Position numbers and translations under genes: made by a program. Below, piece after piece: positions 13,001 through 22,900 of a stretch of 64,000 nucleotides of DNA. The notes below the pieces were generated by a model, which saw only the letters and a list, made by a program, of their open reading frames with translations, was not told the DNA's origin and searched no databases. Each line of letters starts with the position of its first letter. The stretch's first letter is position 1. This DNA is from Bilabrum cf. latius (lineage: Eukaryota > Bigyra: Bicosoecida > Bigyra > Bicosoecida): NCBI GenBank assembly GCA_965178125.1, contig OZ237768.1, positions 124,001 to 188,000 of the forward strand. The letters are read 5' to 3'.

Positions 13001-13269
13001 CCAGATCAGGCGTGATACGGATGGAGGAGGATGAGGACGATGATCAGGTCGCGGGCCAGAGCGCGGGAGAGGGAGAGGGAGGGTCTTCGCTCGGGTCTAG
13101 CTGGACGGAAAGCAGGGGGCTGAGGGGCGGCAGTGGGGATGGGAATGGTAGCAGTTGGGATGCGGAATCGTGTGGGGTTGGGTCCTTTGCTCGCCGCGGG
13201 GAGTCAACAGGGAGGGAAGCTGTTCGTGCGGCTCGGGAGCAGCTCAGGAGGAGCAGGGGTGGAATTTGA
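7014..13269 (+). CDS. Wee1/Myt1-like protein kinase with giant activation-segment insert
   Basis: About 1,900 residues from the ATG at 7395 (about 2,030 from 7014, where the frame opens just after a TAA). There is one intron, 8697-8862 (GTGAGG...CCGCAG, phase 0). The N-terminal third is acidic/Ser-rich. The kinase lobe begins with GVLGEGAFSVVYAARAK, catalytic Lys in VVYAVKRS, and FYCEEMCPKGSLKDV. The catalytic loop is HMDVKPDNVF, and GDLGMAV replaces DFG, as in Wee1 (GDLG). It then resumes with EGDALYMAPELLA, GVLAFELAWG, the Wee1-type WHAIREHRLPPIPP and HPDPSKRPTARQI. Between GDLGMAV (ending about 9945) and EGDALY (about 11107) lies an insert of nearly 390 low-complexity residues. The long Q/S/R-rich tail includes an eight-Gln run and ends in TGA. 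About 16 in-frame TAGs, including TAG TAG CAG near 12068. Expected role: inhibitory phosphorylation of CDK1; activity is inferred. Confidence 0.85.
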
Positions 13270-13550
13270 TGGCGAGTAGGGCCCTGAGTGGCATGGAGTG
13301 TGCATGTGGGCCACGTATTGTTTGAGTTAGTTTTCCATCGCAGCGTCCACACTGATCCAACGGGTGTTTTCCACGACTTTCCAACCCCCGGAATATAGTT
13401 CCGGTTTTAAGACCAGGAACACGAGACGTGTCAGCGGAACGACACGGCTCACACACTAAAAAGAGTATCGATAGGAAGCAGGAATTTCTGCAGCCTTCCA
13501 AATTGGAAATCATACAGGTCGATCAAGCAGGATAGGTTTAGACGCTAGTC

Positions 13551-13940
13551 ATGGAGCGAAGTCACGTACCAGCGCAAACACAAGTACATGAGGGCACTGC
13601 TGCCCACATGGAACACGCGGATGGCCTCAGCGAGCAGGCCCAACTGAAGTCAAGAGGCAAGTCTAAGCGATTCAATAGTAGGAAGGATCGAATTCTTGTT
13701 GACCAAGAGCGATTTTGGCTGGCACAGCCGGCCCACGGGAATTACGCGGCGAGGAAGGCCGATGCGGACGCGAGGAAGACCATTTCCAGTGCGCTACCGG
13801 CTGCACCAACAGCCAGCTCAAGCTAGGGCAAGCGTCGCTCTAAGGGGAAAAGGAAGCCAATGGGGTCGGGCGTACCGTCAGGCCGGTCAATCTCGAGGCC
13901 GAGAGGTAAGGGTGTGCGGCGTGGTAAAGCTAGCACGTAA
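13551..13940 (+). CDS. small basic protein, unknown
   Basis: A 129-residue frame, ATG at 13551, with one in-frame TAG (13824-13826) that links two halves of similar character. It is rich in Lys, Arg, Ala and Ser (KSRGKSKRFNSRKD, HGNYAARKADADARKT, GKRRSKGKRKP, RPRGKGVRRGKAST), so a nucleic-acid-binding or chromatin protein is possible. It ends at TAA, one of only two candidate TAA stops here; if TAA were also sense it would run 8 more codons to a TGA at 13962. An overlapping frame at 13696-13971 also codes basic residues and cannot be fully excluded. No family recognised. Confidence 0.45.
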
Positions 13941-14181
13941 TTTGAATAGGGAAGTCCTAGGTGACGAATAATGTCAATTTCAAATCAATTGACTTGTCGT
14001 AGCAGGAATCCACAAAGTACCACGCAACACCGTGACCTAATCGAAGGGGCGAAACCCGTCAACCATTCCACACGCTACCGCCGGCGCCACCGGTCGACAA
14101 GCCGCCATGCTAATCAAACTGAGCCACAAGGAGTTGATTCGGCAGCCATCTAGAAAACTTCTAACTGGCTGCATCCATCGC

Positions 14182-15630
14182 ATGAAGATTACCGCCACGT
14201 GCCTTGCTATGGCTGGGACCATTGGGATTTCGCTGTCGCCGGCGGCACGCGCTCGTGCAAGTGCTGAGAACGGCGCGGGGTACCACTAGTTGCAGGATGC
14301 GCTTCCTGCGCCGCAACAATATCCTAAAGGTACGCCACGATACCGGGGGGTGAATCTGTCGGGGTCGGAGTTCGGAAACAAGTTCTACGCTGGCCTCGTT
14401 CCAAAGATCCCGGATGACATGGTCTCTCTCGCCGTAGCTGGGTCGAACGTTGCGCGATTTCCCATAAAATGGGAGTTTGTGCAACCCAAGGTGTTGGATA
14501 CGCTCGATTCGACGTACGTCTCTGCGATACTTCCCCCGGTTACTGCGTTGCTGTCGAGCGGGTACAGCGTCCTGCTTGACTTGCACTCGTATATGCGGCA
14601 CTGCTCGCCGTCGACCGGCAACTGCACGATCGCAAGCTCCGATCAGCTCGCCGATGTATGGAACAGGCTGCTTGACCCGAGCGTGTTCGGCTCGCTCGCT
14701 CAGAAGCACGGCGGGGACGGCACAGAGACGGGCGCCCAGCTCATGCTCGACCTCATGAACGAGCCGCACAGCATGCCCACCGAGCAGGTGCTCCAGAACT
14801 TGAACGCCGCCATCGGAGCGGTCCGCAAGCGCGGTCTCAAGAACCTCGTGCTTCTGGAGGGCAACGGCTGGACGGGCATGCACAGCTGGACCCAGGCGCA
14901 GGGGCCCGGGAACCCCTCCAACGCGCAGGTGTTCACCAGGCAGAGCATACAGGACCCCGCCGACCACTACGCCATCAACGTGCATCAGTACCTGGACAGC
15001 GACAGCAGCGGCTCCCACGTCCAGTGCGTCCCCATGGGCGAGCTCCCCGGGAAACTCAACTTCGAGCCGTTCCGCGCCTGGATGCAGGCCCAGCGCATGC
15101 GGGTGTTCCTCTCGGAATTCGGGGGGGCCTACAACCAGGGCTGCATCGAGGGAGAGAGGTACCTGCTGGGGCTAGTCACCAACGCGTCCTCGGCGGGAGG
15201 GCCCCAGGACTCTGGATTCATCGGCTGGACGGCGTGGGCCGCGGGGCACGCCTGGGGAGGGGGTTACATATACGGCCTAAACCCTGGGGATCAGGCGCAG
15301 GCCATGGTGGTGGAGGGGCTGGGGCCTTTCCTGCAGTCGCCCACGTGCCGCGCCCCGGGCTTCATCGCGAGCTTTAACGGGACGCCTCCCGGGATCGATA
15401 CCGGGTACAGCGTGCAGCTGCACAACCCGGACTGGAGCGACAAGTTCAGCCTTCCCGGGGGCAAGCCCGGCTCCCCTCCTCCATTAGCTTGCGTGAATGC
15501 GACGCGAGTGACGCGCGGCGACACCATGGTTGCCCTGTACGACGAGCAAGGGAAGCAGACGGTCTGCAAGCAAGAGCTCAGTGCGACCCAGCCCGTGCTC
15601 GACATGGGGTCCTGTGGGGATGCCGTTTGA
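14182..15630 (+). CDS. secreted GH5 endoglucanase (cellulase)
   Basis: A 482-residue protein. The ATG at 14182 gives a signal peptide (MKITATCLAMAGTIGISL, then Pro/Ala). An in-frame TAG (14287-14289) falls between the signal peptide and the catalytic domain; under the standard code the enzyme would lose its secretion signal. The (beta/alpha)8 GH5 landmarks are in order: YRGVNLSGSEFG, VARFPIKWEF, LLDLHSYMRHC, MLDLMNEPHS with the acid/base Glu, NLVLLEGNGWTG, NVHQYLDSDSSGSH, FLSEFGGAYNQGC with the nucleophile Glu, and GWTAWAAGHAWGGG. The NLSGSEFG start and YLDSDxSGSH motif point to subfamily GH5_5, common in bacteria and fungi. It should cleave internal beta-1,4-glucan bonds outside the cell. 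It ends in TGA. A second in-frame ATG at 14107 would spoil the signal peptide. Confidence 0.9.
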
Positions 15631-15984
15631 GCTGTGCTATACTGAACTGCACTGATGCACGTTGCTGGAATTTCCTCCCTGTTTTCATGAGTGACTTTCT
15701 CGAATCTTGTCGTATCAATCAATGCCAACAGTTGAAACCAGCTTGGTCGCAATAGTCTACGTGTCCACCCGTTGCCCCGATGCCGCGGCCCGGCCCTGAT
15801 TCTAAAAGATACGATGTGTGCATTGCCTGAATGCTTTGGTTCGTGGCTGAAGCGGTCCACCACTTGTCCTACTGCCCATTTGGTGCATCCCAAAGAGACG
15901 AGTCCACCCCGTCGTCGCAGTGATGGTTGCAACCATGGCGTGGCGTTGGGCGCGTTCTCTGTGACTCATCTATCCAGCGCAACA
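15631..15984. other. intergenic, no gene seen
   Basis: Between the cellulase stop and the next ATG. A plus-strand frame can be extended upstream to 15772, but it reads as unremarkable Cys/Pro-rich sequence. I see no RNA gene or repeat. Confidence 0.5.
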
Positions 15985-16578
15985 ATGGAAAAAGACGAAG
16001 AATCAGACAGTGTTAGATCACCAACGTTACCTAGCATGATCTTGGCAGTCAAAGGCAACGGGCGGGGCTCTAGGGAACGCGAGACCGCCGGGCCGATGGC
16101 TGGAGCGGTTCCGATGCAGTTAGCAGCGGCAGCCAGCAATGCAGAGACGGCGGTGGGAATAAGCTTAAGTAGCGACATGAAAAAAATATTGCGCCTTGAT
16201 TTGTCGGAAGGATCGCTGGGGCAGCGCGCAGAATCATCACAGGGGCTCCCCAAACACTTGGGTGAAGAAAGCGAAGAATCCGCCAAGGTCGGATTGGCCG
16301 CCAGCCTCGTTCGGCCAGCAGATGCTGGTAGCCGCGATCCGACGCCACGGCGTACAAAATGGGGCCAGCATTCACTGTCAACTCGACCGCATGTGTCTCC
16401 ATCCTCTCCGTCGGCCGCGCTGCAAGGGCCGGTCGATAGGGCACGATCGCGAACGTCGGACATCACACTTGATGCGTTTGGTCGCTCGGAACTCTCAGGC
16501 GTCAGCACGAGCCCGCAGAAGACGAAAGCATCTGCTTTGGAAACGAGCGGGGGTTCGGCCTCAAAGAAGCCGTCTTGA
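15985..16578 (+). CDS. hypothetical Ser-rich, probably disordered protein
   Basis: A 197-residue frame from ATG 15985 to TGA. It starts MEKDEESDSVRSP and is dominated by Ser, Ala, Gly and charged residues with short amphipathic pieces (SDMKKILRLDLSEGSLGQ, RSRTSDITLDAFGRSEL). It has no in-frame TAG. Frames on the opposite strand over the same bases are also long, so strand choice rests on composition: this one gives the charged, Ser-rich profile seen in other proteins here. It converges with the TMEM14-like gene 45 bases away. No family recognised. Confidence 0.4.
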   Translation: MEKDEESDSVRSPTLPSMILAVKGNGRGSRERETAGPMAGAVPMQLAAAASNAETAVGISLSSDMKKILRLDLSEGSLGQRAESSQGLPKHLGEESEESAKVGLAASLVRPADAGSRDPTPRRTKWGQHSLSTRPHVSPSSPSAALQGPVDRARSRTSDITLDAFGRSELSGVSTSPQKTKASALETSGGSASKKPS

Positions 16579-16622
16579 GCTGAAAATATATCTCGGAAGA
16601 ATTCAGGCAACAGCTTGTCAAG

Positions 16623-16961
16623 TCAGGTTCGGTCACCACTTTGTTCACTCCCATCCTCTTCCCCATCGTCTTGCTCGGCATCGTACCATTGTTTGGCTCG
16701 CATCGCTTCGTATGCTGTGTCTCCTACAGCGATTGGGCTCACGATCGTGGGCACATTCAGCCATCCCGGCGTTGCAATGGACCTGCGTAGCATCACCGCA
16801 GACAGCACGGCGCTAGTTCCCGCAGCAAGAGCGTGCCCCTCCGCACAGTCCCCTGTAGATATTAAATGGGCGGCGTACCCGTAGGCGGCGGCCAGTCCTA
16901 CAGATGCAAAACGGAAGTGATAAGGTGGGCGCACAATCAAGCAATCGTCTGCGACAGGCAT
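16623..16961 (-). CDS. small membrane protein, TMEM14-like
   Basis: A 112-residue protein, ATG at 16961, stop TGA. It has three to four short hydrophobic segments rich in Gly and Ala: FASVGLAAAYGYAAHLIS, ALAAGTSAVLSAVMLRRS and VPTIVSPIAVGDTAYEAM. The size, the GYxxxxS turn after the first helix and the AGTSAVL helix resemble the TMEM14 family of small mitochondrial or chloroplast envelope proteins. The C-terminal tail is acidic (DAEQDDGEEDGSE). The match is by overall pattern, so moderate confidence in the family and high confidence that it is a small membrane protein. Confidence 0.6.
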   Translation of the reverse strand: MPVADDCLIVRPPYHFRFASVGLAAAYGYAAHLISTGDCAEGHALAAGTSAVLSAVMLRRSIATPGWLNVPTIVSPIAVGDTAYEAMRAKQWYDAEQDDGEEDGSEQSGDRT

Positions 16962-17357
16962 GGGCCCTAGATACTAGCTAGCTCACCAAGTCCAGCTACA
17001 AGGGATGGCACACTACGAGACTTGGCGAATGCATACATCCCAGAGCCCGCCGATATCCCTGCGGGGCTTCGTGACGCACTATCGTGGCAGATGCAACACT
17101 GTTGCAGCATTTGGGTAAAGTCGCCAGTCTTCGAAATAGAGAAACCCAGAATAAAACATACCTGCCATAGTGAGGGCCATGTGAGCCTTCCCTGTCGGCA
17201 TTGCTTGTTTCAAGCTCGTCGACATGAGATGAGGCGAAAATACGCAAGCAGCTTTTTTGGCGGTTCCGGTTCGCAGGGACTTGTTTTGGCTCGCTCCAAA
17301 TCCCGTCCAAGGCTCTTAAGGTCAATGTTGGCCCTACAGCCCGGTCATTCATCGTCG
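16962..17357. other. intergenic, no gene seen
   Basis: Lies upstream of the TMEM14-like start and downstream of the GT61 stop. It contains the sequence GGTTCCGGTTCG near 17265, which recurs near 26628. No convincing ORF or RNA gene. Confidence 0.4.
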
Positions 17358-19478
17358 TCAACCCCGCTCCAGTTCCTCCTCCATCGTTACGTCCCTCGCC
17401 GCCCCCGACAGCAGCATGCCCATCATGTCGCTGGCAAAGTGCTGTGCAGACCTGCGGGTCACCTTGGAAAAGATCTGACCCCCTTGCTCCCTCTCCCACG
17501 TGCACCTCTCCTGCATGGACACGTTCGTGGCATACCACCACGAAGATCTCAGGCTCTGCCTCTCCCCCCGCTGTAGGGCGTGCATCCATTGAGCCAAAGC
17601 AACCTGCTCCCGCTCGTCTGGGCAGTAGATGGGATACCCGATGGCTCGCACACCCGTAGCCGCTGCCAGCCTGTAGATGGGCAGCCAGTACTTGTAGGAG
17701 GATGAGGCAGGAACGAACTGGCCCACAACCGAGTCCATCCGCATCGACATCAGGTGGAACAGCCCGGCCCCGTGCACGCCCACCAACACGTCAGCAGCGC
17801 TCGCCAGCCGCACCTGCTCGTGCGCCTTCAGTTTCTCAAACTCGCCCACCGCCACTCGAAAACCCGCCAGGTGCAGCTCCAGTGCGAGCTGCTGGTGCGT
17901 GGCCGGGTCAGTGCTCCGCCTGGAGTCCTGAGGCCGCCGCACGATCACCGCGGTCGGGGGCCAGCTCCTGGGCCTGCGCCTGTCCCCGCCTGCTGCGGCC
18001 ACGATCAGGTCGGCCAGCGCGATACCTGTCCTGGACGCGCTGGCAAGCGCCTGCCCCTATTGCTGGGACAGGTCGAAGCTGGGCCGCGCACCGACTCGGA
18101 GCCGACGAAGGCAAACGAATCCGGGCACACCCCCGCTCGAATCATGACCCGCACCCCCGCTCTCTTGTTCCCCAGCCCTCTCCAAGAACTTCCGCCCCCA
18201 GGAGTGCCCCCCTCTGGCCGCCTCCTCGTACAGAGCCCGCACCTGCTCCCGGGTCTCGATGTGACCTCCGCTCCTGGTCAGCCAGGCCAGCCGATCCGCC
18301 ACCATCTCCGAGTAGCCTCCAGTCTCCAGCCTGACAGACAGCATCTAGCCATCGCGCTTGATGGCCGGCATGAACAGAACCGTGCCGTCGTTGTGAGGCG
18401 CTGGCGATCGGTAGGGACTAGCCACAGTCTCGCCGTAGGACTGCTCGAATGCCCGCAGGATGTGACGCGTGGCCCGCTGCATGCTGGCCTCTGTGGGGGG
18501 CCGCTCAAGAGCCACGTCCTCTGGCCTAGCCGCCGCGGATCGTTGCGCCCTCGCTCGCTGCTCCTTGGTGGTCTCCAGGGGCTGGAAGAGACTATCGATG
18601 CCCTGCTGCTTGCCCATCTCGTCCCAGCGGGCGAAAGCGAGTGGGAAGGCATTGTGGATGAGCATGTGACCCACATGGCCCAGGTTAATCAGAGATGGCA
18701 CAAACCAGGGGGCCTCCCACCACGGAGAGAAGTAGGTTGAAGAGTCCACCCCGGCTCTCGTCCCAGCCGTCCCATCCCCGGGACTACCAGAATCGTTCCC
18801 TTGGTCGTCCCATCCGTCGCACCGCACCCACGGATGCTCGTCCGTCGTGGAGGCGTGCAGGTTGTATTGCGTCAGTGCATTTGCCCACTAATTCGCCAGC
18901 TACCGCCGATGCCTCCCGCCAAAGACCACGGCGCGGCCAGACACAGCCACGTTGTGCAGCACCAGCGTCGAGTTGGCCTCCACGGGCTCCTCCGTCCCGA
19001 CTCCGCGCTGCTCAGGAGCAAGCCGGCTGGGCTCGACGACCCACAGCTCGCGCACGAAGCTATCATTATCTACGTATTGTCGGCCATTGCTGGCCTTCTC
19101 CGTATTCTTGCTCGGCTGCCACGTCGAAGCCCGGCGACGAACTACTGCAATGCTCGCTCCGACTGACCTGGAAGCGAACTTGGCAGCACCCTCCAGGAAT
19201 GCAGAGTTGGTCGACGCATCAGATTTGTTGTGCATCAATTGCGGGCTTGAGCTGGGCAGGCTAATTGCCGAAACAACGTAGCCATCAATAGAACAATGCG
19301 AGACTCCGCGGTTCATTGCTCGGACACTGAGCAACGCTTCTGATTCGTTTGGCGCAAACTGTGCAGGGCCCAAGCATGAACCTACTAGCGATGATGCCTA
19401 TGATATCGCCACAACACTTGCCTCTGCGTAACCTGTGCACAGTGCCACCGACAGGATAGCACCCGTTCGAAACCACAT
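17358..19478 (-). CDS. GT61-family (DUF563) glycosyltransferase
   Basis: A 706-residue protein in one exon, ATG at 19478, stop TGA. A hydrophobic N-terminal segment (FRTGAILSVALCTGYAEASV) acts as signal peptide or Golgi signal anchor. The C-terminal half carries the GT61 signature: PTAVIVRRPQDSRR, GFRVAVGEFEKLKAHEQVRL, ASAADVLVGVHGAGLFHLMS and VVGQFVPASS. The family transfers pentoses or GlcNAc to glycans (plant xylan enzymes, animal EOGT), usually in the Golgi or ER. Five in-frame TAGs, among them one directly after CAG CAA (SQQ then TAG). Read under the standard code this gene breaks into at least four pieces. The N-terminal region before the catalytic domain is long for the family and has no recognised domain. 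The substrate cannot be told from sequence. Confidence 0.8.
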
Positions 19479-19911
19479 GGATCACCTAGCCGTACCCACC
19501 CTTTCGCGCCCTCTTCCAGCGGAACCCTCCCCTAACAACTAAACAGCAAACTTTCTCGCTTCGTTTTTGCGCTGGTCCGCTCGTTCACGGTTGATTGTGC
19601 TCATCACTTCCAGCATTGATCCGAGCCGAGCGCGCGGTTCAAACTTTTGAATTATCAGAACCCCCGAGCGCCGGACCATTCGTGCCACTCTTACCTAAAA
19701 ACAGAGGGGAAAAGTAAGTATTATTAAAACAGAACACCTCTTAAGTTATTCTGTTCCAGAAACACCCACTGTGTCCGTATTGTGTTTCATCCCTACGGGA
19801 GATGGCGGGACCGTCCCGGCTGTTGCGTAGGCACCTGTACGGTGCCGACTATTGAGCCTTGTGCTCGACCACATAGAATGTGTTCCCAGATTGACAGCTT
19901 TCGTCACTCCG
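19479..19911. other. intergenic, no gene seen
   Basis: AT-richer stretch between the GT61 start and the stop of the IQ-motif gene; a purine/TAAAA-rich segment lies near 19690-19740. It probably holds the GT61 promoter. No RNA gene seen. Confidence 0.4.
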
Positions 19912-22900
19912 TCAGCTTCTCCGGCTACGGCCGACTGGTGCAGGCATGGCTGGCCTCCCCTTGCTGCCAACCATGGACTCATCCAGCACGACAGCACCCG
20001 CCCGGAAGCGGTCCATCTTCTCCGCACTCGTCATGTGGCGGACCTCGTGCTGCCGGGGTCCCTTTTCCGCCCCGAGTCGCTCCGTCCTCTCCAGCTGTTC
20101 CCTGTGCTCGGCCCGCTCCCTCGCCGCCCTCTCCCGCTCCGCCCGCCTCCCCGCCCTCGCCCTCGCCGTCTCCTCCCTCCGGGCCTGCTCCGGGTCGAAG
20201 TGCAGAGGAGCCACCAACAGCCTACCCGGCTGCGCGGCCTCCTTGCGCGCCGCCTCCTCGCGCGAAAACGTCTCCCGCACGCGCTCCCCCGCCGCCCGCA
20301 GCTCCTCCCGCACGCTCGCCCTGGCCCTCTGGCCCGTAGTCCCGACCCCGTGAGGCGGTGCATGCGAATGCGAATGCGAATGCGAATGAGAATGAGAATG
20401 GGAATGCGGCTGAGGATGGGAGGCGGGCATCGACGCGCTCGCACCTGCACCGCGCGGCGCCTTCCTCTCGTGCGGAACCAGGGGCAGCTCCCCTCTCCTC
20501 TGCTTGTCGAAGGCCGAGGCAGACGTACTCATGAGCCCACGCTCCCGCCTCATCTGCTCGTCGAACTGACGGGCTGCGGGCGTCTTGGCGTTCTGGTCGA
20601 GAGCGCCCTTCTGGAAGCGGGGGTCGAAGGTGTGCTGCCGTCGGTGGAACATGCGCTGCGCCGAGGCATCGCTCCGCAGCCAGTGCGCCACGTGACTCGC
20701 GATCCCCTGGGCCACCTTGGCGGGCGGACAGGCCGCCCCCACTTGCACGGCTCTAATCTCTGGTAGGGGCAGGCCCGGCTGGGGCTTGATGGGATACGCC
20801 TCCCCCAGTGGCTCTGCGAGCGAGCGCCAGGGCATGTGCAGGAGCGTGCCAACAGTCGAGTAGCCCGAGCGCCTGAGGGCGGCGATCCACGGGCGGGCCA
20901 TGGCCCGGGCCACTCGGAGCCTCTCGCGAATGAGCATGGTCTGTTTCTTCAGGGCGTACGTGGCTTTGGATGAGACGGCAGCGGATCCGGATCCTGCTGC
21001 TGCGGTGCCCTGGCGACTCTCTCCTGCTCCCGTTCCCCTGCTGCTGCCGCGACTGCTGGGCCTGCTCCCGTTCCTTCTCTTGCGTTTCCTCTTCTACTTC
21101 TCCTCCTCGAGTTTAGCCCGGGCGTCTGCCTGCAGCGCATCCGCGTCGATGGCCACCAGCTACCTGAGGAACAAATCGTAGGGAACAAGCACCCGCAGCT
21201 GCTCCGAGGCTGGCCTCTGGATGGCCTGCCGGAAGTCGGACATGCCCACCACCGTGGGGCACGGCAGAGGGAACTAAAAGGCCAGCTGCATCACGGCGGG
21301 CTCGATGTCCTCGTCCAGCCCCCGCACAGCCCTCAGCAGCGACAGCTCCCTGTGCATCTTGCCCATGCGCTCCACCACGCTCACCTGCAGGGCCTCCACC
21401 TCCATCAGGGCCTGCTCGCTGAAGTCCTGCTGCGCCCTCAGGGCACCCATCCCGTAGGCAGCCGCCGCCTCCTCTTCCTCCTGCTCCCCCTCCCCGCCCT
21501 AGCCCCCGCCCCTCCTACCCCCCATTCTCCTAAGTGCCAGGGGACTCCCCCCTCCCCCCCCCCCGAGCCCCATGGACTGCAGGGCTCGATCGGCCCGCCT
21601 CTCGCTGCGAGCACCAAGCGCCGCCCTAAGGCGATGTGCCGCCAGTCCGTCGTCGGCCTCGAGCACAGTGAACCCGGGGGGCAGCACGAAGCAGTCCTGC
21701 ATCTCGTCGGGCCCGGGACCCCCGTCCTCTGTGCGCAGGGACCGCCTCCCTGGGCGAGCCGCCCTCGCCGCCCTGCTGACCTTCATCTCCGAGAGGTCCG
21801 TGGGAGCGATGAGCCTCGAGCTTGACGATTGCGCGACCGCCAGAGCCTCCTGGAGCCCGCCGGCGTCCGTGAAGCCGTACGCCTCCTCGGGCCCTGAGAA
21901 CAGCCCTAGCTAACGGAAGAGCAGGCCCATGGGAGCCGCCCGCCGCCCCGCCGCCCCGCCGCCCATCGCGGAGGAAGGGGGTCTCCGGGGGAACAGTCCA
22001 CCGGGACGCCCGGGGTCTTCTGCGAGGCCCTCCCCTCTCTGAGTCGTGAACGGGACCATGGACCCGGCCGTCGCCGCTGTGTCCCCCATGGTGGGGGTAG
22101 GCGAAAACGACGGGGAGGGCTCGCCCCCGGGGGCCTGGAGGGGGGAGGCAGGTGGCAGCAGCTGCGCCCGGTGCCCTTCCCCGGAGGGAGTGGATTGCCG
22201 TATGCCAGTGTCTCCCATGGCCACACCACCTCCCGCGGCCGGCCCACCCGTGATGAAGACGGGCGGGGGCGAGCCGCCGCCACGGCTTCCCTTTGTTGTT
22301 CCCTTTCTGCCCCTGCCCCTGCCTCTGCCCTCCCTAGACCCAGGCCTAGACCCCTGACGGGAGCCGCCCACCGGAGTGCCCCCCCTCCCGAAATCCACCG
22401 TCGCGTCGGGTGACAGGCCCATCCGCTGGCCCCGGATGGTGTTTCCTCCCCAGGCCGCCGCTCCCTCCATCGCCTTGTGCCTGCCGTCCTCCTCACCTTG
22501 TTCCCCGGTGTACGTGGCCTTGAGCCCCTTGCGCGCAGCCAGCCTGCCCGCCGCCTTCTCGTCCGATGCGAGGTCTTCCAGAAGCCTCTCGCCCATGCTT
22601 TTGTGCGGCTAAACCAGCGCCTTGGTCTGCATGTCGCTTCGCCGGTGCTGGCTCAGCGTCCGGGTGCCAGTGCTCAGCAGCGTGGCCCCGGCGGGCTTGG
22701 GCCGGCTCGCATAGAGGGCCCTCACCAGCGATGGAGTGGACAGCTGCTCAGCGGCGGCCACCACCCGCAGCAGCCTCTGCAGCGCCGCTGCCACCGCAGG
22801 CTCCACCCCGGCGCCCTCCAGGTCCACGCTCGCCACGTCTGCGACGGTGCGGGCCCCCACGGCGAAGAGAGACGCGATGGCTGGGGCCGCCACCTTCCTC

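Noticed and set aside
15966-16610. 214-residue minus-strand ORF opposite the Ser-rich hypothetical gene
   Set aside because: Composition is less protein-like (scattered Cys and Phe in a frame complementary to Ser/Ala codons), though it cannot be wholly excluded.
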